From: Amyelois transitella
Taxonomy: Eukaryota > Arthropoda > Insecta > Lepidoptera > Pyralidae
NCBI RefSeq assembly: GCF_032362555.1
Contig: NC_083536.1
Span: 682,001-746,000 of the forward strand
Direction: 5' to 3'
Length of the DNA stretch: 64,000 nt
In this document: positions 40,050 through 51,462 of the stretch, one piece after another
Position numbering within the stretch: position 1 is the first letter of the stretch
Layout of the letters: every line of letters begins with the position of its first letter
Position numbers and translations under genes: made by a program
The notes under the pieces: generated by a model
Seen by the model: only the letters and a program-made list of their open reading frames with translations
Database searches by the model: none
What the model was told of the DNA's origin: nothing

Positions 40050-43000
40050 TTAGGCTTCCTCCAGCCCCGCTTCGAAAGCGAGTATACTGTCCCTCGTTAC
40101 GTCGTCACCGTTCCAGATCGCCATTTTGAGGTTGTAGTCCCTGATGGAAGCGTCGGTTGCTCTCTCTGCACGTTGGATAAAACGAGCTACTGCGTCGTTC
40201 TTTGTGTTATCCACGTAGTACACACAGGTCTTCGTGTGTCTGGAGATCGCAACCACCGCGTGCGGGACGCTCATAAGCAGATTGGATTTTTTTGTTGTTG
40301 TACGTACAATCACCACTGTCTCGAACGTTCGACCTTGTGCTTCATGTATAGTAAGGGTGCAAGAGCCCGAGTTGGTTCCGTATCCCTGGCCAATTAGGAG
40401 TTCCTTCTCAGCCTGGGTGTGGGTAAGATACAATGTATCATTCAACTTCGGGATAACAGCCCCTCCATACTCCTACAGCTTCAGGGAGCGCGTGAGATTT
40501 TTGGCCGAGTAGATGCCGCTATAGATTTCTCCTAGGGCATATGCCACGTCTTGCGGGTTTCTGTACGTACACAACAATTCTTTCGTGACGGACGTGATTT
40601 TGTGGGGTCTGCAGTATTTCAGAAGAAACAGGTTGTGTCGGTCGATATAGGGAAGCTGGTTTTGGTCTCCGATCAGCATGGTCTCGCTGGCTCCTGCGAT
40701 CTTGATGGCCATTACTATAGATCCGAAATGATTCATTAGGGCTTCATCTACCACGAGGCGGTTGCACGTTTCACCCTTCTTCATTCCGTTCACTAATAGT
40801 GAAGCCATGGTTCGAACTCGCTGTTTAGCTCGTTCTACCCCGATCTTCGGTGTCAGTTTGTCCCTGAGATTTTTGACTGCTTCCCTTGTGGCGGTCACGA
40901 TGAGGTCGCTCTCTATGTTGACATTAGCGACTACCCATGTGGTTTTTCCACATCCGGGCACTCCGTTCACCCATGTGAATGTTGGTACCGCCAAGCATTC
41001 CAGCCTGTTGCCTTCTGTCAGGTCCCCGAATATGGTTTTAGCCATTTCGAGGATTCTGTCTTTCAGCATTACTCTGGTGCACTTGGCGACCACAACCTTC
41101 GGGTCTTTTGGAGGATTTATGGCCCGAATGTGGCCCTCCTCTTCCGGCTGGCTCTTTTCGAGTTCTATGAAGCCCTCGGTTGCGCAGTATGCCGCCATGT
41201 ACTCCCCCCACGCCTTCCCGTGTATCACACGTTGTGCGTCGAGGTCGTAAACTGCAGCCTCCGCTTCCTCTAGCTTCACTTCGAGCGATTTTATGTTGCC
41301 ACGCTTGTAAGTCCGCAATATAGCACTGCAGATATCTTCATTGACTTTGCGCGTGGCAACCGTTATCGCTATGAACTCTCGTAGAGCGTTCTCCATATGG
41401 GCCAGCTGATCGTTCGCCGGCTTCAGCCAGGGGGGGGTCACAAGTCCCATGTCCGCTCTGGTTCGCTGGGTGGTCTGCGTAACCTCTTGGCGGGACGTCG
41501 ATGGGGTTGTGTATTTTGCCACTGCCGTTTCCTGTAGTACCGTTCTTCTGAGTTTGCTCATTTTCTCTCCCACTGGGCCTGCGATCGCCTGGGCCATTCG
41601 GTTTAGGAGCCAGGTGACCGTGGACTTCTTCCTATCTTCGTCCTGGTCGGTGACTATCCGCTTCGACTGGCGACTCTCCTCCTCGAGCGCTTGTTGCAGC
41701 CTCTCCGATCCGCTGGAGTCCCGAGATTGACTCGGAAGTCCCCCGCGATTCGCAGCGGCCTCGCTTTCGCCCTGTCCGCGTCTCAAAAAAAAACCGAGAT
41801 CTTGACCTCTGTTTTCGTATACCACTACCTCATGGTGTTGCGAGGCTGTAAGGGCACCCAGGTGGTCCCGGGTTTCGCCCGTGTGGTGAGACACTGCCAT
41901 GACGTCCACGCTTAGCACTTTAGGAGTGTGAGTGTCTCCCGTTCTCCAGTTCCCTATGTCCTTCAGCACGCTGCATACCTTCTGGAAGGCTGTGGAGTTG
42001 TCGTCAGTGGCGAACAGTGCGATGGTTTTGTTCTTCCTCCGCACTATCCGACACCGCTGACCCCCCACTGATACCGTTGGTAAGGCGTCGTAGATTTTAC
42101 GACGCATGGTGGTTTTGCTTGTGCTTCCGTTCAATAGGAGACCGAGTCCCGGTGAGATGTAGACGTTTGTCTTCGCCCTGTCGTTGCAGAAGGCCACTCC
42201 CACTCGTTCCGAGTTGTTGTTCATGAACATGGCAACTCCTCGGACCCTGAGCCTCGGCTTGCCGGCCTCGGCTGAGTGCAAGAGATTTGGCAATAGGTCT
42301 TCGCTGCCAAATGAGCACTGCTGCCCTTGTGTGTGTGTGGTTTGTGTTTGTGTTTGTGTGTTTGTGTTTGTGTTTGAGTTCGAGGAGGGTTGCGCCTCCG
42401 CAGCCGTGGCCTTGTTGCGCTTTGTTGCGATTGCTGCGACTTCCTCGATGTATTTGAGGAAGTGGTCCTTTGTGCTTTTGTTATGGAGCAGGTCGCTCAG
42501 CACTTCCCTTCCCAACTTTTGGTTGCAGACACACTCCAGGTTGTAACGGGCAGTTTGAAACCTGGGGCAGTCGAGTATTATGTGCCATACCGATTCGCTG
42601 ACGTTCGGGTCGCACTCGCATCCGGGACTGTCTTTCAACTTGAACCGGTACAAGTATTCTCCGAAGCCGCCGTGACCCGTCAGAATTTGAACGTGCAGGT
42701 GGTTTAGATTCGTTCCTCGCACAAAGCTGTAAGCTTTACTTACATCGGGGAAGAACGTTCACGTTACCGCACCTTGGGAGGCAGTATCGAATCTGTCTTG
42801 CCATCTGGCAATAGATTCCTCCCTGATCTTTCTTCTGACGTATGACAGCGGGACTTCTGCGTAATCGGGAGAGAGATTCTCTTTCGAGGCTCCCTCTTTG
42901 GCAAGCTCGTCCGCCCTTTCGTTTCCTGCCGTGCCCACGTGGGCTCTGAGCCAGAATAGGCGAACCCTTCTCCCTCGCGACCGTATTACTGCTATGCTCT

Positions 43001-45880
43001 CTCTGATAGCCTTTGCCAGAGGATGGGTGAGCCGAGTACTGCACAACAATTCCAACGACGATCTTGAGTCGCTAAGGATGTTGATCGCTTCCTCTTCGCT
43101 CTCCAGCGCTCTGGACACCGCCCTGTGGAGTGCATACAATTCAGATTGGAACACGGTACACGTGGGGTCCAGGCTGAAGACTTGGCTGTGTATCTCCTTC
43201 CCACTTTCCCACCACGTTAGTGCCGCTCCCACCTTGCCCTCCATTTTACTCACGTCGGTATACACCTGTGGGCCAGTAATCTGGAGGGCAGTTTGGGTGG
43301 CATCTGTCATATCCTCGAGCAGAGTGTACTCTAGTTGGATTTGAGAAGCCGGGTGTGGTAAATCTTTGGCTTTAACAATCTCCTCGAGTTTACGATGCGG
43401 TGGTAGGAAATCGACGGAGAGCCCTTTCTTCGCCTCGTATAGGGACGCAACTTCCTGGATTCTGAGATCGAGCGGTAGGATTCCCGCTAGGATTAACGCT
43501 GCCGGCAGTGACGTTGTTCTGTATGCCTTGCAGATCCTTTGCGCGAAACCCCTCTGGAGTGTGTCTAGCGCTTTTCTGTTTGTGATGTTCTCAGACGCTT
43601 TTGCCCATGCGCAGGCCCCATACGTTACGATAGGTTCTATCACTGCAACGTACAGGGTTCTGATGATTTCTGTGTTCAGTCCCCAGGTGACTCTCGCGGC
43701 GCATGTCAGTTGTTTGTATATGCTGGCCGCTTTTGTGCAGATGTTTCGCACGTGAGTGTTGAAGTTGAGCCACCTGTCTATGGTGAGTCCTAGGAGTTTA
43801 ATCTCGTCGACCAGAGTCAGAGTCGTTCCGGACATGGTGATATGGGGGGGGGTGTACTTCAGTTTTTTTGTCAGCAACATGACTTGCGTCTTGTGTGCTG
43901 CGAAGTTCAGCTTGTTTTCCTTCCCCCACTCTACCGTCATCTCCAATACTCTGTTGACGCGATCCTCCATTCCCTCTACGGTCTTACCGGAGAACACCAG
44001 AACTCCATCGTCTGCGAACGCCTGGCAGTAAACTTCCTCTGACGATAGCCTATGCAAGAGGGGATCCAAGATAATGTTCCAGAAGGTAGGGCCCCCGATC
44101 GAGCCTTGAACACATCCTTTCGTGGTATCCCTTTCGCTGGTTTCTCCCGCATAGTTGACGACTATCTTTCTGTCCTTGAGGTATGAGTCCACCATCAGGT
44201 ATAAGTTTTTGGGGCAGCGTCTGAGCCTCAGCTGGTTCATTAGAGCCGGCCACCACGCGTTGTCGAAGGCCCCCTCTATGTCCAGTGACACGATCAACAC
44301 GGATCTCCCCGCTTCCTTTTCCGCATTGACGTGTCCGATCAGGTCATAGAGAGCGTCCTCTGTTCCGCGTTGCGGCAAGAAACCGTACTGCCTTGGATTG
44401 AGGGTTGGGAGTAGGTGCCACTGTAGTCTTCTCACAAAAAGCTTCTCTAACGTTTTCCCTAGCACTGATAACAGGCCTATTGGGCGATAGGACTTCGGGC
44501 TGGTGTAATCTTCTTTGCCCGGTTTGTTGAGAATGACTACATGTGCGATTTTCCACTGTTTGGGGAAGTAGGAGATGGCTAAGCACTTGTTGGCTATCGC
44601 CATGAACACATCCCGTGAGCAGCGGATCGCTCTGGCGCAGATGTCCGAGGTGAATCCGTCCGGTCCCGGTGCCTTCTTGGGGTTCTGCTCTTGCAGCACG
44701 GCCTCCAGTTCGGCTTCGGTGAATGGCGGGTCATCCTCTTTCAATTCTCCCAACCTCTCTTGAGGTGTTTCTTGTACAATTTTCCGGAGTTGAGTGTGGT
44801 GCGGGGTGTCGGTTTCCACCGTGTCGTCAGGGTAGAAAGTGTCCGCTAGTAGCACTGCCGACTGTTTGGGATCCAAAGTCTTTCCATCCGGTCCTCTAAG
44901 CAGTAGCTCCTCTTTTCTACCTGATGTTTTCCTGAGGACACGGTAGATTCCGTCCCACATGCTCTCTTTCTCCTGCTTTGTACAGAATTCCTTCCAACTC
45001 CGAGTTTGGGCCTCGGCAGATTGCTTGGCGTATAACGCCTTGGCCTCATTGTACTCTTGCAGCACGTGTTCCTTCCGGTGGGGAGCAGCGTTCTTGATCC
45101 TCTTCTTCTTACGAACGAGATCCCTTTTGAGCTGTTCAATCTCTTCCGTCCACCAAGGGAAGGGGGAATCTCTGCGCTTTTTGCCTATCTTCGGTATCGA
45201 GCTTTCGCACGCTTCCCGAATTGCTGTTGTGTAGGCATCTGTCAGGATATCCATTTCCTCTCCACACACTACCTCTTCTACTCCGGCGGGTGTGATGTTC
45301 CTCTCCGCTAGTAAAGACAGGAGTGTCTCGTCGAACGCCGACCAGTTCGCCTTTTTGGTGTTGTATACTCTGGTAGTAGGGGCTGCCGCATGTTGCAGCC
45401 GCACTCCTAACTCCAGTGTGCACGTGATGGCGTTATGGTCTGATGTGATCAGCGCTCTGTCGACTTTCCAATTCCTGATCTTTCCCAGCAGTGAAGAGCT
45501 GCACGCTGTCACGTCTACTATGCTGGTGCATAGCACGTCTCTTCGCCAGACTTCGAAGGTCGGAGTGTTTCCGGTGTTGAGGATGTGGTATTCCATTTCG
45601 TTGATAAAAGCGCAGTATTCCGTCCCTCTCTCGTTCTCGGATTCGCTGCCCCACCAGTGACTCCAGGCGTTTACATCTCCCGCCAGTAAAACGTTAGGCG
45701 TGTTGAGCGATTCGCATACTGCCTTGGTTCGCGCAATGTAAGGACCTATATCGGCTGTCCCGTCGAAGTATACTGAGACTACTCCAAGCCTGAAGCTGCC
45801 TGATTCCAGTACCGCTGCGGACTCCGTCTCGGACACCAGCAATACTGCGCCGACTCCCGGCAGAGTGCCTTGGGATGTCC
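40050..45880 (-). pseudogene. LINE Z ORF2: EN-RT-RNase H-CCHC-SF1 helicase
   Basis: One frame with two in-frame stops (TGA 42759-42761 and TAG 40473-40475). The endonuclease lacks about its first 90 residues: reading starts near VGAVLLVSETESAA and has LLAGDVNAWSHWWG and ITSDHNAITC. RT: KAPGPDGFTSDI, VSLDIEGAFDNAWW, GCVQGSIGGPTFWNI and FADDGVLVF. RNase H: VYTDVSKMEGKVG, FQSELYALHRAV, ILSDSRSSLELL and RAHVGTAGNERADELA. Cys/His: CECDPNVSESVWHIILDC. After a ~400-residue region of Ser/Thr/Gln-rich and helical sequence comes an SF1 helicase: GVPGCGKTTW (40939-40968), VVDEAL (about 40740), GDQNQLPYI (about 40650), HEAQGRTFETVV (about 40310-40345) and VAISRHTKTCVYYVD (about 40210-40254). All main helicase motifs look intact. 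Confidence 0.88.
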
Positions 45881-46996
45881 GTATCCAAGGCATTTGGCGC
45901 ACTGTATTAGCGGGGACTGGTCTTCCACGGTTCTCCTTTGGATCGCTATGTGGACCGCCCCCGCCTCTAGCATGCGCTTGTGGAGTAGAGGTGCTACCTC
46001 GAGTACTGCATGGCACTGTAGCGGGTTCCTCGTTCGCTTTCGGTACCTCAGACGGATGTGTTGGTGGTCGCCAGGCAAGTCTTCAAATAACTTTTTATTC
46101 TGTGCCTTTATGTGCTCGACCATCTCTTCGTCCTTGAGGTATGCCATCACGTTATTGACCTTTACAAGCGGGTTCTGCGGTTTCGCCTCCTGAACCTTTA
46201 ACGCCGAGTTTGTCTTGATTTGTTGTTTTAGCCGGTTAACGTCTTCCCTATTCTCGCAGCTGAGCAAGATCTTGCTGTTTCGAGCCTTCCTCACTCGATC
46301 CACTACCACACCGGTGTTTTTAAAATCCAGTGTTTTTGTGATTGCCTCTAGAACCTTCTCGCCCGTGTTGTTGGGGTCGGCGCTAGAGACAATCAGTGTG
46401 TGGTTCGGGTTTTTGGTCGGCTTGGGTGGTACGCTTCTCGCTACCGCAGCATAGGTTCTGCTCAGCTGCGGGTTTTTGGCAGGAAGGGGGACATTTTTTA
46501 TGGTTGAATTGTACCACTCCATCGTTCGGCGACTGTTTGTGGCGATCTCGGACACTTCCGCCCTGATCGGGTTTAGAATCCCTTCCAGGTGTGCGGCGGT
46601 ATCCGCCAGTGCCAGCTCAGTCCCCAAACCTTGGCGGGCGTCTGTACCGTGTGCAGAGTTAGCCTGGGTTACGTCCTTCACCTCTTCGACCCCGTCCAGT
46701 ATTTTATTGGCTTTGGTCATCAGGGGAGCTGTTACTTCGCGGATCTCCTCCCCAATCTCCTCCTTCGAGACAGGTCTGAGGCTGCGGACTTCTTGAAGCA
46801 TCCGCTCCATGTCCATCCGCAGCTCAATGACTTCCTCCTTAAGCTCTTTATAGGAGGGTTCTTCCTGTCTATGCTGCTCTGGAGATTGAGATTGGGGAGC
46901 AGTCTCTCCTTTTTCCCTGATGACGTCGCCTTTAAGGTAGTGGATTTCTGTTGCCAGAGATCCGACGGTACTGGTGAGTCGTGCTAGGTGGTCCAT
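45779..46996 (-). pseudogene. LINE Z ORF1, C-terminal part with zinc knuckle
   Basis: From ATG 46996 (MDHLARLTSTVGSLATEIHY) the frame has long helical/coiled-coil segments (LKEEVIELRMDMERMLQEVRS), then an RRM-like region (HTLIVSSADPNNTGEKVLEAI...VVDRVRKARNSKILLSC...LRYRKRTRNPLQCHAVLEV) and zinc knuckle CAKCLGYGHPKALC, followed by the start of a second (ESAQYC). There a deletion joins ORF1 to the middle of the endonuclease of ORF2, so both the ORF1 end and the ORF2 start are missing. LINE X ORF1 keeps the complete knuckle end for comparison. Confidence 0.82.
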
Positions 46997-47002
46997 GACT
47001 TT

Positions 47003-48351
47003 TTGGACCCCACTGGTCTTGCAGGTACAATCCGGGTCCTCCTCAAGGGGCGGCGCTTATGTGTCTTAGCGCTGTTAGCTGGCTTCTTCGGTGGTTTGGC
47101 TGTTGTTAGGTGACTGATTTCAAGATGTGCGGTCTTCACCGATTTGGTGACCACTCCGTCCATCTCGAAATCGAGCCAGCTCTGAATTTTTTGGACTGAT
47201 CCATTAAGTCCCTTTGAAGGAATCGGCTATGTCCTTAATTCGCGCCTCGAATTTCGCCTGCTGGTCTTCCAGCGCTTTCCGGTGCAGCCTCTCTACGCAA
47301 ACGGATCTTTTTAATTGTCTCGTCCGTTCCATCTCCAAGTTCAGGCGATGCCTGTTCCTGGATTCGGCCAGCGAGAGGACGATCTCGTAGAGGTTGCCCA
47401 TGCACTCGACAGCTGTTGCTCTTAGTTCCCTTTTCAGGGTCTTGGAGCTTTCGATGGCCTCTTTCCCCTTTAAGTAGTACTCCCGGGCTGCCTCTGTCGC
47501 GAGGTCCTTGCATACTCTCGTGTGTGGTCCTATCGGCGGAAGTATGCTCTGCCTTCTTTTGGAGGAATCCGTCTCCTCGCTGTCCCAGTTCCAGCTGGCT
47601 TCCGGTCCCTCCTCCTCCCATGCCACTAGCTCCTCCTTCTTCTCTTCGCTGTTTGTGGCGGGAGTCTGTTCGTCTGACTCCTCTTCTTCCCTTACGGGGG
47701 TGGTGGAGATCACTATAGAGTAATGATCTTTCCGGGGGGGAGCTTGTGTTGGTTCCAGCGGTTCTGGGGTTCCCTTGGTGTCTGGAGACTCAAGAGCCTC
47801 GGAAACCTGCGCGGAGGGTGACTCCTCTGGCTTCGACGTCTGCACGCTGGGTGGTACAATCGTTTCTTTTTGGGTGATGGGGGGTTGGGTGATTTCGAGG
47901 AGGGAGGCATCGAGCGAGATATCCGACAGCTGTCTAGCATCGTCTACCTGCTCCCTCCTGGCAGCAACTTGCGCGCCCTTAACCACTACGGCTCTGCGCA
48001 ACCCTCCAGATTTGGTCTTCTTCTTGGCAGATTGCGCCAAGGCCCAGCTGCGTCCCACTTCGAGGGGGCCTGTAGGTGGGCTTTTGCCTACCTTCCTCAA
48101 CATGTTTATTAATTTGGCCGCTTTGCTGGTCCCGGGCGCCGTCTGCGTGTGAGGTGGTGTCGTGTCTGAGTCTGTGTGTGTGTGTGTTTTCTGTGTTTCC
48201 AATTCATGCTTACCCTCGTGTAGCGGCTGGCGGTGATCGGCGAGATTGGGGCCGTCGTCGTCGCTTCCGTAGCGCTGCTGGAGGCGCCGATGTCCTCAGA
48301 TGTTGCGGGACACTTAGCCGCGGGGGATGGCAATGATGAATTGTCAGACAT
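47003..48351 (-). pseudogene. LINE Z ORF1, N-terminal part, frameshifted
   Basis: ATG 48351 starts MSDNSSLPSPAAKCPATSED; near 48230 the frame moves to that of 48202-47204 (THTDSDTTPPHTQTAPGTSK, Pro/Glu/Ser-rich, then helical VCKDLATEAAREYYLKGKEAIESSK). After about 47210 another frame (LNGSVQKIQSWLDFEMDGVV) reads to TAG at about 47003, just before the downstream part at 46996. LINE X has a comparable N-terminal helical part in one continuous frame, so I treat Z as one decayed ORF1. A separate upstream ORF is possible. Confidence 0.6.
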
Positions 48352-48898
48352 GGTGTTTTTTTTTTTTTTTTACTGCTTACAAATACTTAAAAATACTTAA
48401 ACTACCTTATTCTATTTGTCGACGGTACTGCCGCAGCTCGACGCGAGGATGGTGGTTGCGTGCAACGCGAGTTAGGCGCTATGACGCGCGTTACGTAGGT
48501 GCGAGCCTCGACGCGAGTTTGCCAGATGTCACAGCTAGCAGCGATCCCTCCGTTTGTATGGGGATTTTGCGATCTTCAGTAGCTCGTATCTCCTCCGTTT
48601 CTTGATGGATTTCCAAGCTCCAAATTTTGATCTTTAGAGCTCGACGGGGGCTTTACGGTGTCAGAAAATCCAGAGCCAGAAAATCCCACTTGCCTGAACG
48701 ATTTTATCGCTGCCTGAAGTTCTCCTGCTTCTCCTCGGGAACCCTGGTGAGCTGAGTACTTGCCAACACGAGTCCTGGTTTATTGAACACTTGGGAACAC
48801 TTTGAAAACACTTTGGATGTGATAATACCAAGAAAACCTATTTTTTCGAATTTTTTGCGCGGATAGGATGTTGTATAGAGCGCTATAAGGCGAGTACT
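48352..48898 (-). other. LINE Z 5' UTR
   Basis: Leader between the telomere junction and the ORF1 ATG. A poly(T) tract (48356-48371) lies just upstream of the ATG. No motif I can assign; an internal promoter would be expected near 48898 for this LINE type. Confidence 0.6.
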
Positions 48899-48917
48899 GG
48901 GTTAGGTTAGGTTAGGT
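48899..48917 (+). repeat. Telomere repeats between LINE X and LINE Z
   Basis: GGGTTAGGTTAGGTTAGG on the plus strand, followed by poly(T) 48918-48935, the LINE X poly(A) on the minus strand. Confidence 0.95.
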
Positions 48918-49079
48918 TTTTTTTTTTTTTTTTTTCATACGCTAATTTGTTTTGTGGGAGATATTCTATTAGGTCAAAGGGTGTACTGATTTATAAAATA
49001 GAATAGGTAGCGTCGATGGGTATCTGCTATTTGATACAGATACCTCATCATCGCTAAAAATTAGGAACTAGTATGAAAA

Positions 49080-49340
49080 TCAGGTGCCATTGACCTGCTT
49101 TAGGTGGGTAACTATGTTATTAATGTGTGCAATTAGGTGTTTTGCGGTATCTTCGCTTTTTGACAGGACTTTAAAGTTGTATGGCTCAATTTTCTTCCTG
49201 AGGCACATCATTATATATTTCTCTCGGCTACTGTGAAATATCGGACAGGATTCTAAGAGATGGTGGACGTCCTGAGGAGTCACGTCATCACAAGGACAAC
49301 GAAAGACATTTATATTTACATTGTGTGTGACAACTTTCAC
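49080..49340 (-). pseudogene. LINE X ORF2 C-terminal remnant
   Basis: A frame with VFRCPCDDVTPQDVHHLLESCPIF, the Cys/His motif found after RT/RNase H in R1-group ORF2 proteins, ends at 49080. Nothing upstream in this frame is recognisable as RT. There is no helicase downstream, unlike LINE Z. Confidence 0.65.
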
Positions 49341-50325
49341 TATACTTAATTTCTACACTTATGTAAGTCTGCTTCTTATACTATTTGGTATTTTTGTCAT
49401 TATCCTTATATTATGCGGTGTAGTTTTAATTGCTAATATCAGTTTCTATTGGTTTATACATCTTTGTCATTAACATGTACATGGTCATCGTTTATTTTTA
49501 TATCTAATTTTGTTACACAATTCTATTTACTTTTATTTGCAATGAACTATTATTGGTTAATAACGTACGTAATCAACATACTTAATAAGTACATATATAT
49601 TGTTTCGATAGCGCGATTTCGCTATTTGCTGGGTTATACTGTTCATTATTCTATCGTATACAGTATTTTATATACAATGTCATACTTATAAATATACTCA
49701 ATTAGCTTATTAATTTTTTGTCACGTTATTTTAAAACATACAATGAGCATGATTTGCTACTTTTTAAAAATTTCTGTAGGGTACATCGTCAAGTTATGTC
49801 ATTATGTTTTCCTCTTAAAATTTTATACACTATATTGTATACCATTATGATATTAAGAACATATAATATCATTAAGAACATATTTGTTCTTAGTTTTTAA
49901 AACTTCAGCTAATTTTTTAGCTTAAATATTTTTTTACATGTAAAATTTCTGTCATCTTATTTACTAACTTATTAACTATTATCAACAACCAGGTCAGGTT
50001 TCCTTATCGTTACTCTTAAAATCTATTATAGATCTATTATTATTGTCAGTTATGTTAAAATTTAATTGCTTATATAAGATTGTATAAAATAATAAAACCA
50101 GATTATAAAAAGCATGTTACAAAATAGGTATATCTTCGCCTCAACGAATAAATTATTATCCGCCGAGGCGGAGCCACCCACGTGCGCTTGTTTCGAGCAG
50201 AAATCCGCTTTAGGTTTCCACCAACGTGCCGCAACTTACCCCGGATTATTGCTATTTTTAATAATGCAGTTTATTAAAATACCAATGTCGGATAGCCACG
50301 ACACGCCGGTAGATACGCGAATAAA
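49341..50325. other. AT-rich region inside LINE X
   Basis: About 1 kb of AT-rich DNA where ORF2 should be. A GC-richer patch lies at 50160-50245. Small ORFs are present but have no recognisable features. Either a replaced or inserted sequence of unknown origin. Confidence 0.4.
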
Positions 50326-50328
50326 CGC

Positions 50329-51457
50329 TCATGCGTATGCTATTCTGGATCTGGCGAGAGCCTCCCACCTTTGCCTGACCTGACACGCCGCCCTCTGGTG
50401 TTCCCCGCCGCAGTGGCAACACCTCTCTGCCTTTTCTTTGCAGTGGCGCCTGCCGTGGCCGTAGCCCAGGCACATCGAACACTGGACCAGCGAAGAATAA
50501 TCCTCCGCCTGGATCCGCTGCATGTCGATGCGCACTGAGCCGGCCTCGACCACTGCTCGCCACAGCTTTGGGGGAACACTAATTACTGTATGCTCCAGCA
50601 ACGGGTTCCTCGCTTTTTTGCTGAACTTGACTTCAATAGTTTTATCCTCTTCTTTCAAGTCTTTAAATAGCTTGTTATTCTGACCAGTAAATTTTGAGAT
50701 GATTTGCTCATTTGTGTTTTTTAACACGTTTTTAAGGATGAGGAGTGGGTTTTTGTTTTCGACCTCTGTTACCTGTAAGTTTTTTATTTTCGCTATTCTA
50801 TTTTTTAAACTCTCTCTACCCTCCTTTGTCTTGCAACTAATAATTACTTTTCTATCGCGTGTTTTGCGTACCCTCTCTATTTTCAACCAATCTCCGCCCT
50901 CTCCTGCTACTTCTCTAATCCGCTCCATAACCTCCTCACCCGTCTCCATTCCTGTCTTGTCATCGACAATAACGGAATGCAGGGTGAGGGGCTTGTCCTG
51001 GGAAGCAGCTACGACCTGTGAATATGTCGGATTTGGTGCGGGTATATTTTCCTGAGTCCGGTGGTCCATCAGGTTTTTGATTTCACGTATGTCCCTGGAA
51101 TTCTCCTCGAGTCTCTCCATAAGCGGTTTCAAGAAGTCTTCCAGGTCCATTTTTCTTGTCTCCTCCTGAGGGATAGGGGAGGTCTGTGTGCGCACGCAGG
51201 GGTGCTGACCTGGCGTGAGATTTTTTAGTTCCTGGTATATCGCCAGATCACACGTCAGGTCGTCCACCTCTTTTATTTTTCCCTTAATGGAGTCCTTGCT
51301 GGTTCTCTTGAGCCTTTGCGCTTGTTCAACCTCTTCGCTAATAAGGTTAAGGAGGTCTCGGATGCGACCGCAGAGTTCGTCCCTGTCGTCATCCGTCAGG
51401 ATTTTCGAACGTTGATCCTCCTTAAGGTAGGGTGTTTTTGGGAGGTATTGGATATAT
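50329..51457 (-). pseudogene. LINE X ORF1, main part
   Basis: Continues the N-terminal part at 55889-56056 in frame once the Gypsy element and one CTTTG copy are ignored. It begins YIQYLPKTPYLKEDQRSK, then helical segments (DELCGRIRDLLNLISEEVEQAQ; MDLEDFLKPLMERLEENSRD), TYSQVVAAS, an RRM-like region (LKIERVRKTRDRKVIISC ... VKFSKKARNPLLEHTVISV) and zinc knuckles CSMCLGYGHGRRHC and CCHCGGEHQRAAC, ending ARSRIAYA. No stop other than the insertion. R1-group ORF1 proteins of this layout bind LINE RNA and can guide it to telomeres. Confidence 0.85.
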
Positions 51458-51462
51458 CTTTG

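Larger units (their letters stand above)
39450..48898 (-). mobile_element. Full-length telomere-associated LINE 'Z' with viral-type helicase
   Basis: The 5' end at about 48898 (minus: AGTACTCGCC) directly follows CCTAACC repeats, and the poly(A) (39464 to 39450) is followed by CCTAACC. About 9.4 kb. ORF1 covers 48351-45780. ORF2 has endonuclease (N-terminus deleted), RT, RNase H, CCHC motif and a superfamily 1 helicase. Only two nonsense codons break ORF2. The family type, an R1-group LINE with a C-terminal SF1 helicase similar to tobamovirus-like replicases, has been described in insects (Lazareva and colleagues, 2015, as I recall). Confidence 0.88.

Noticed and set aside
40762-41250. Long plus-strand ORFs over 40234-46987
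   Set aside because: They are shadows of the minus-strand LINE Z frames, which have clear domain motifs.
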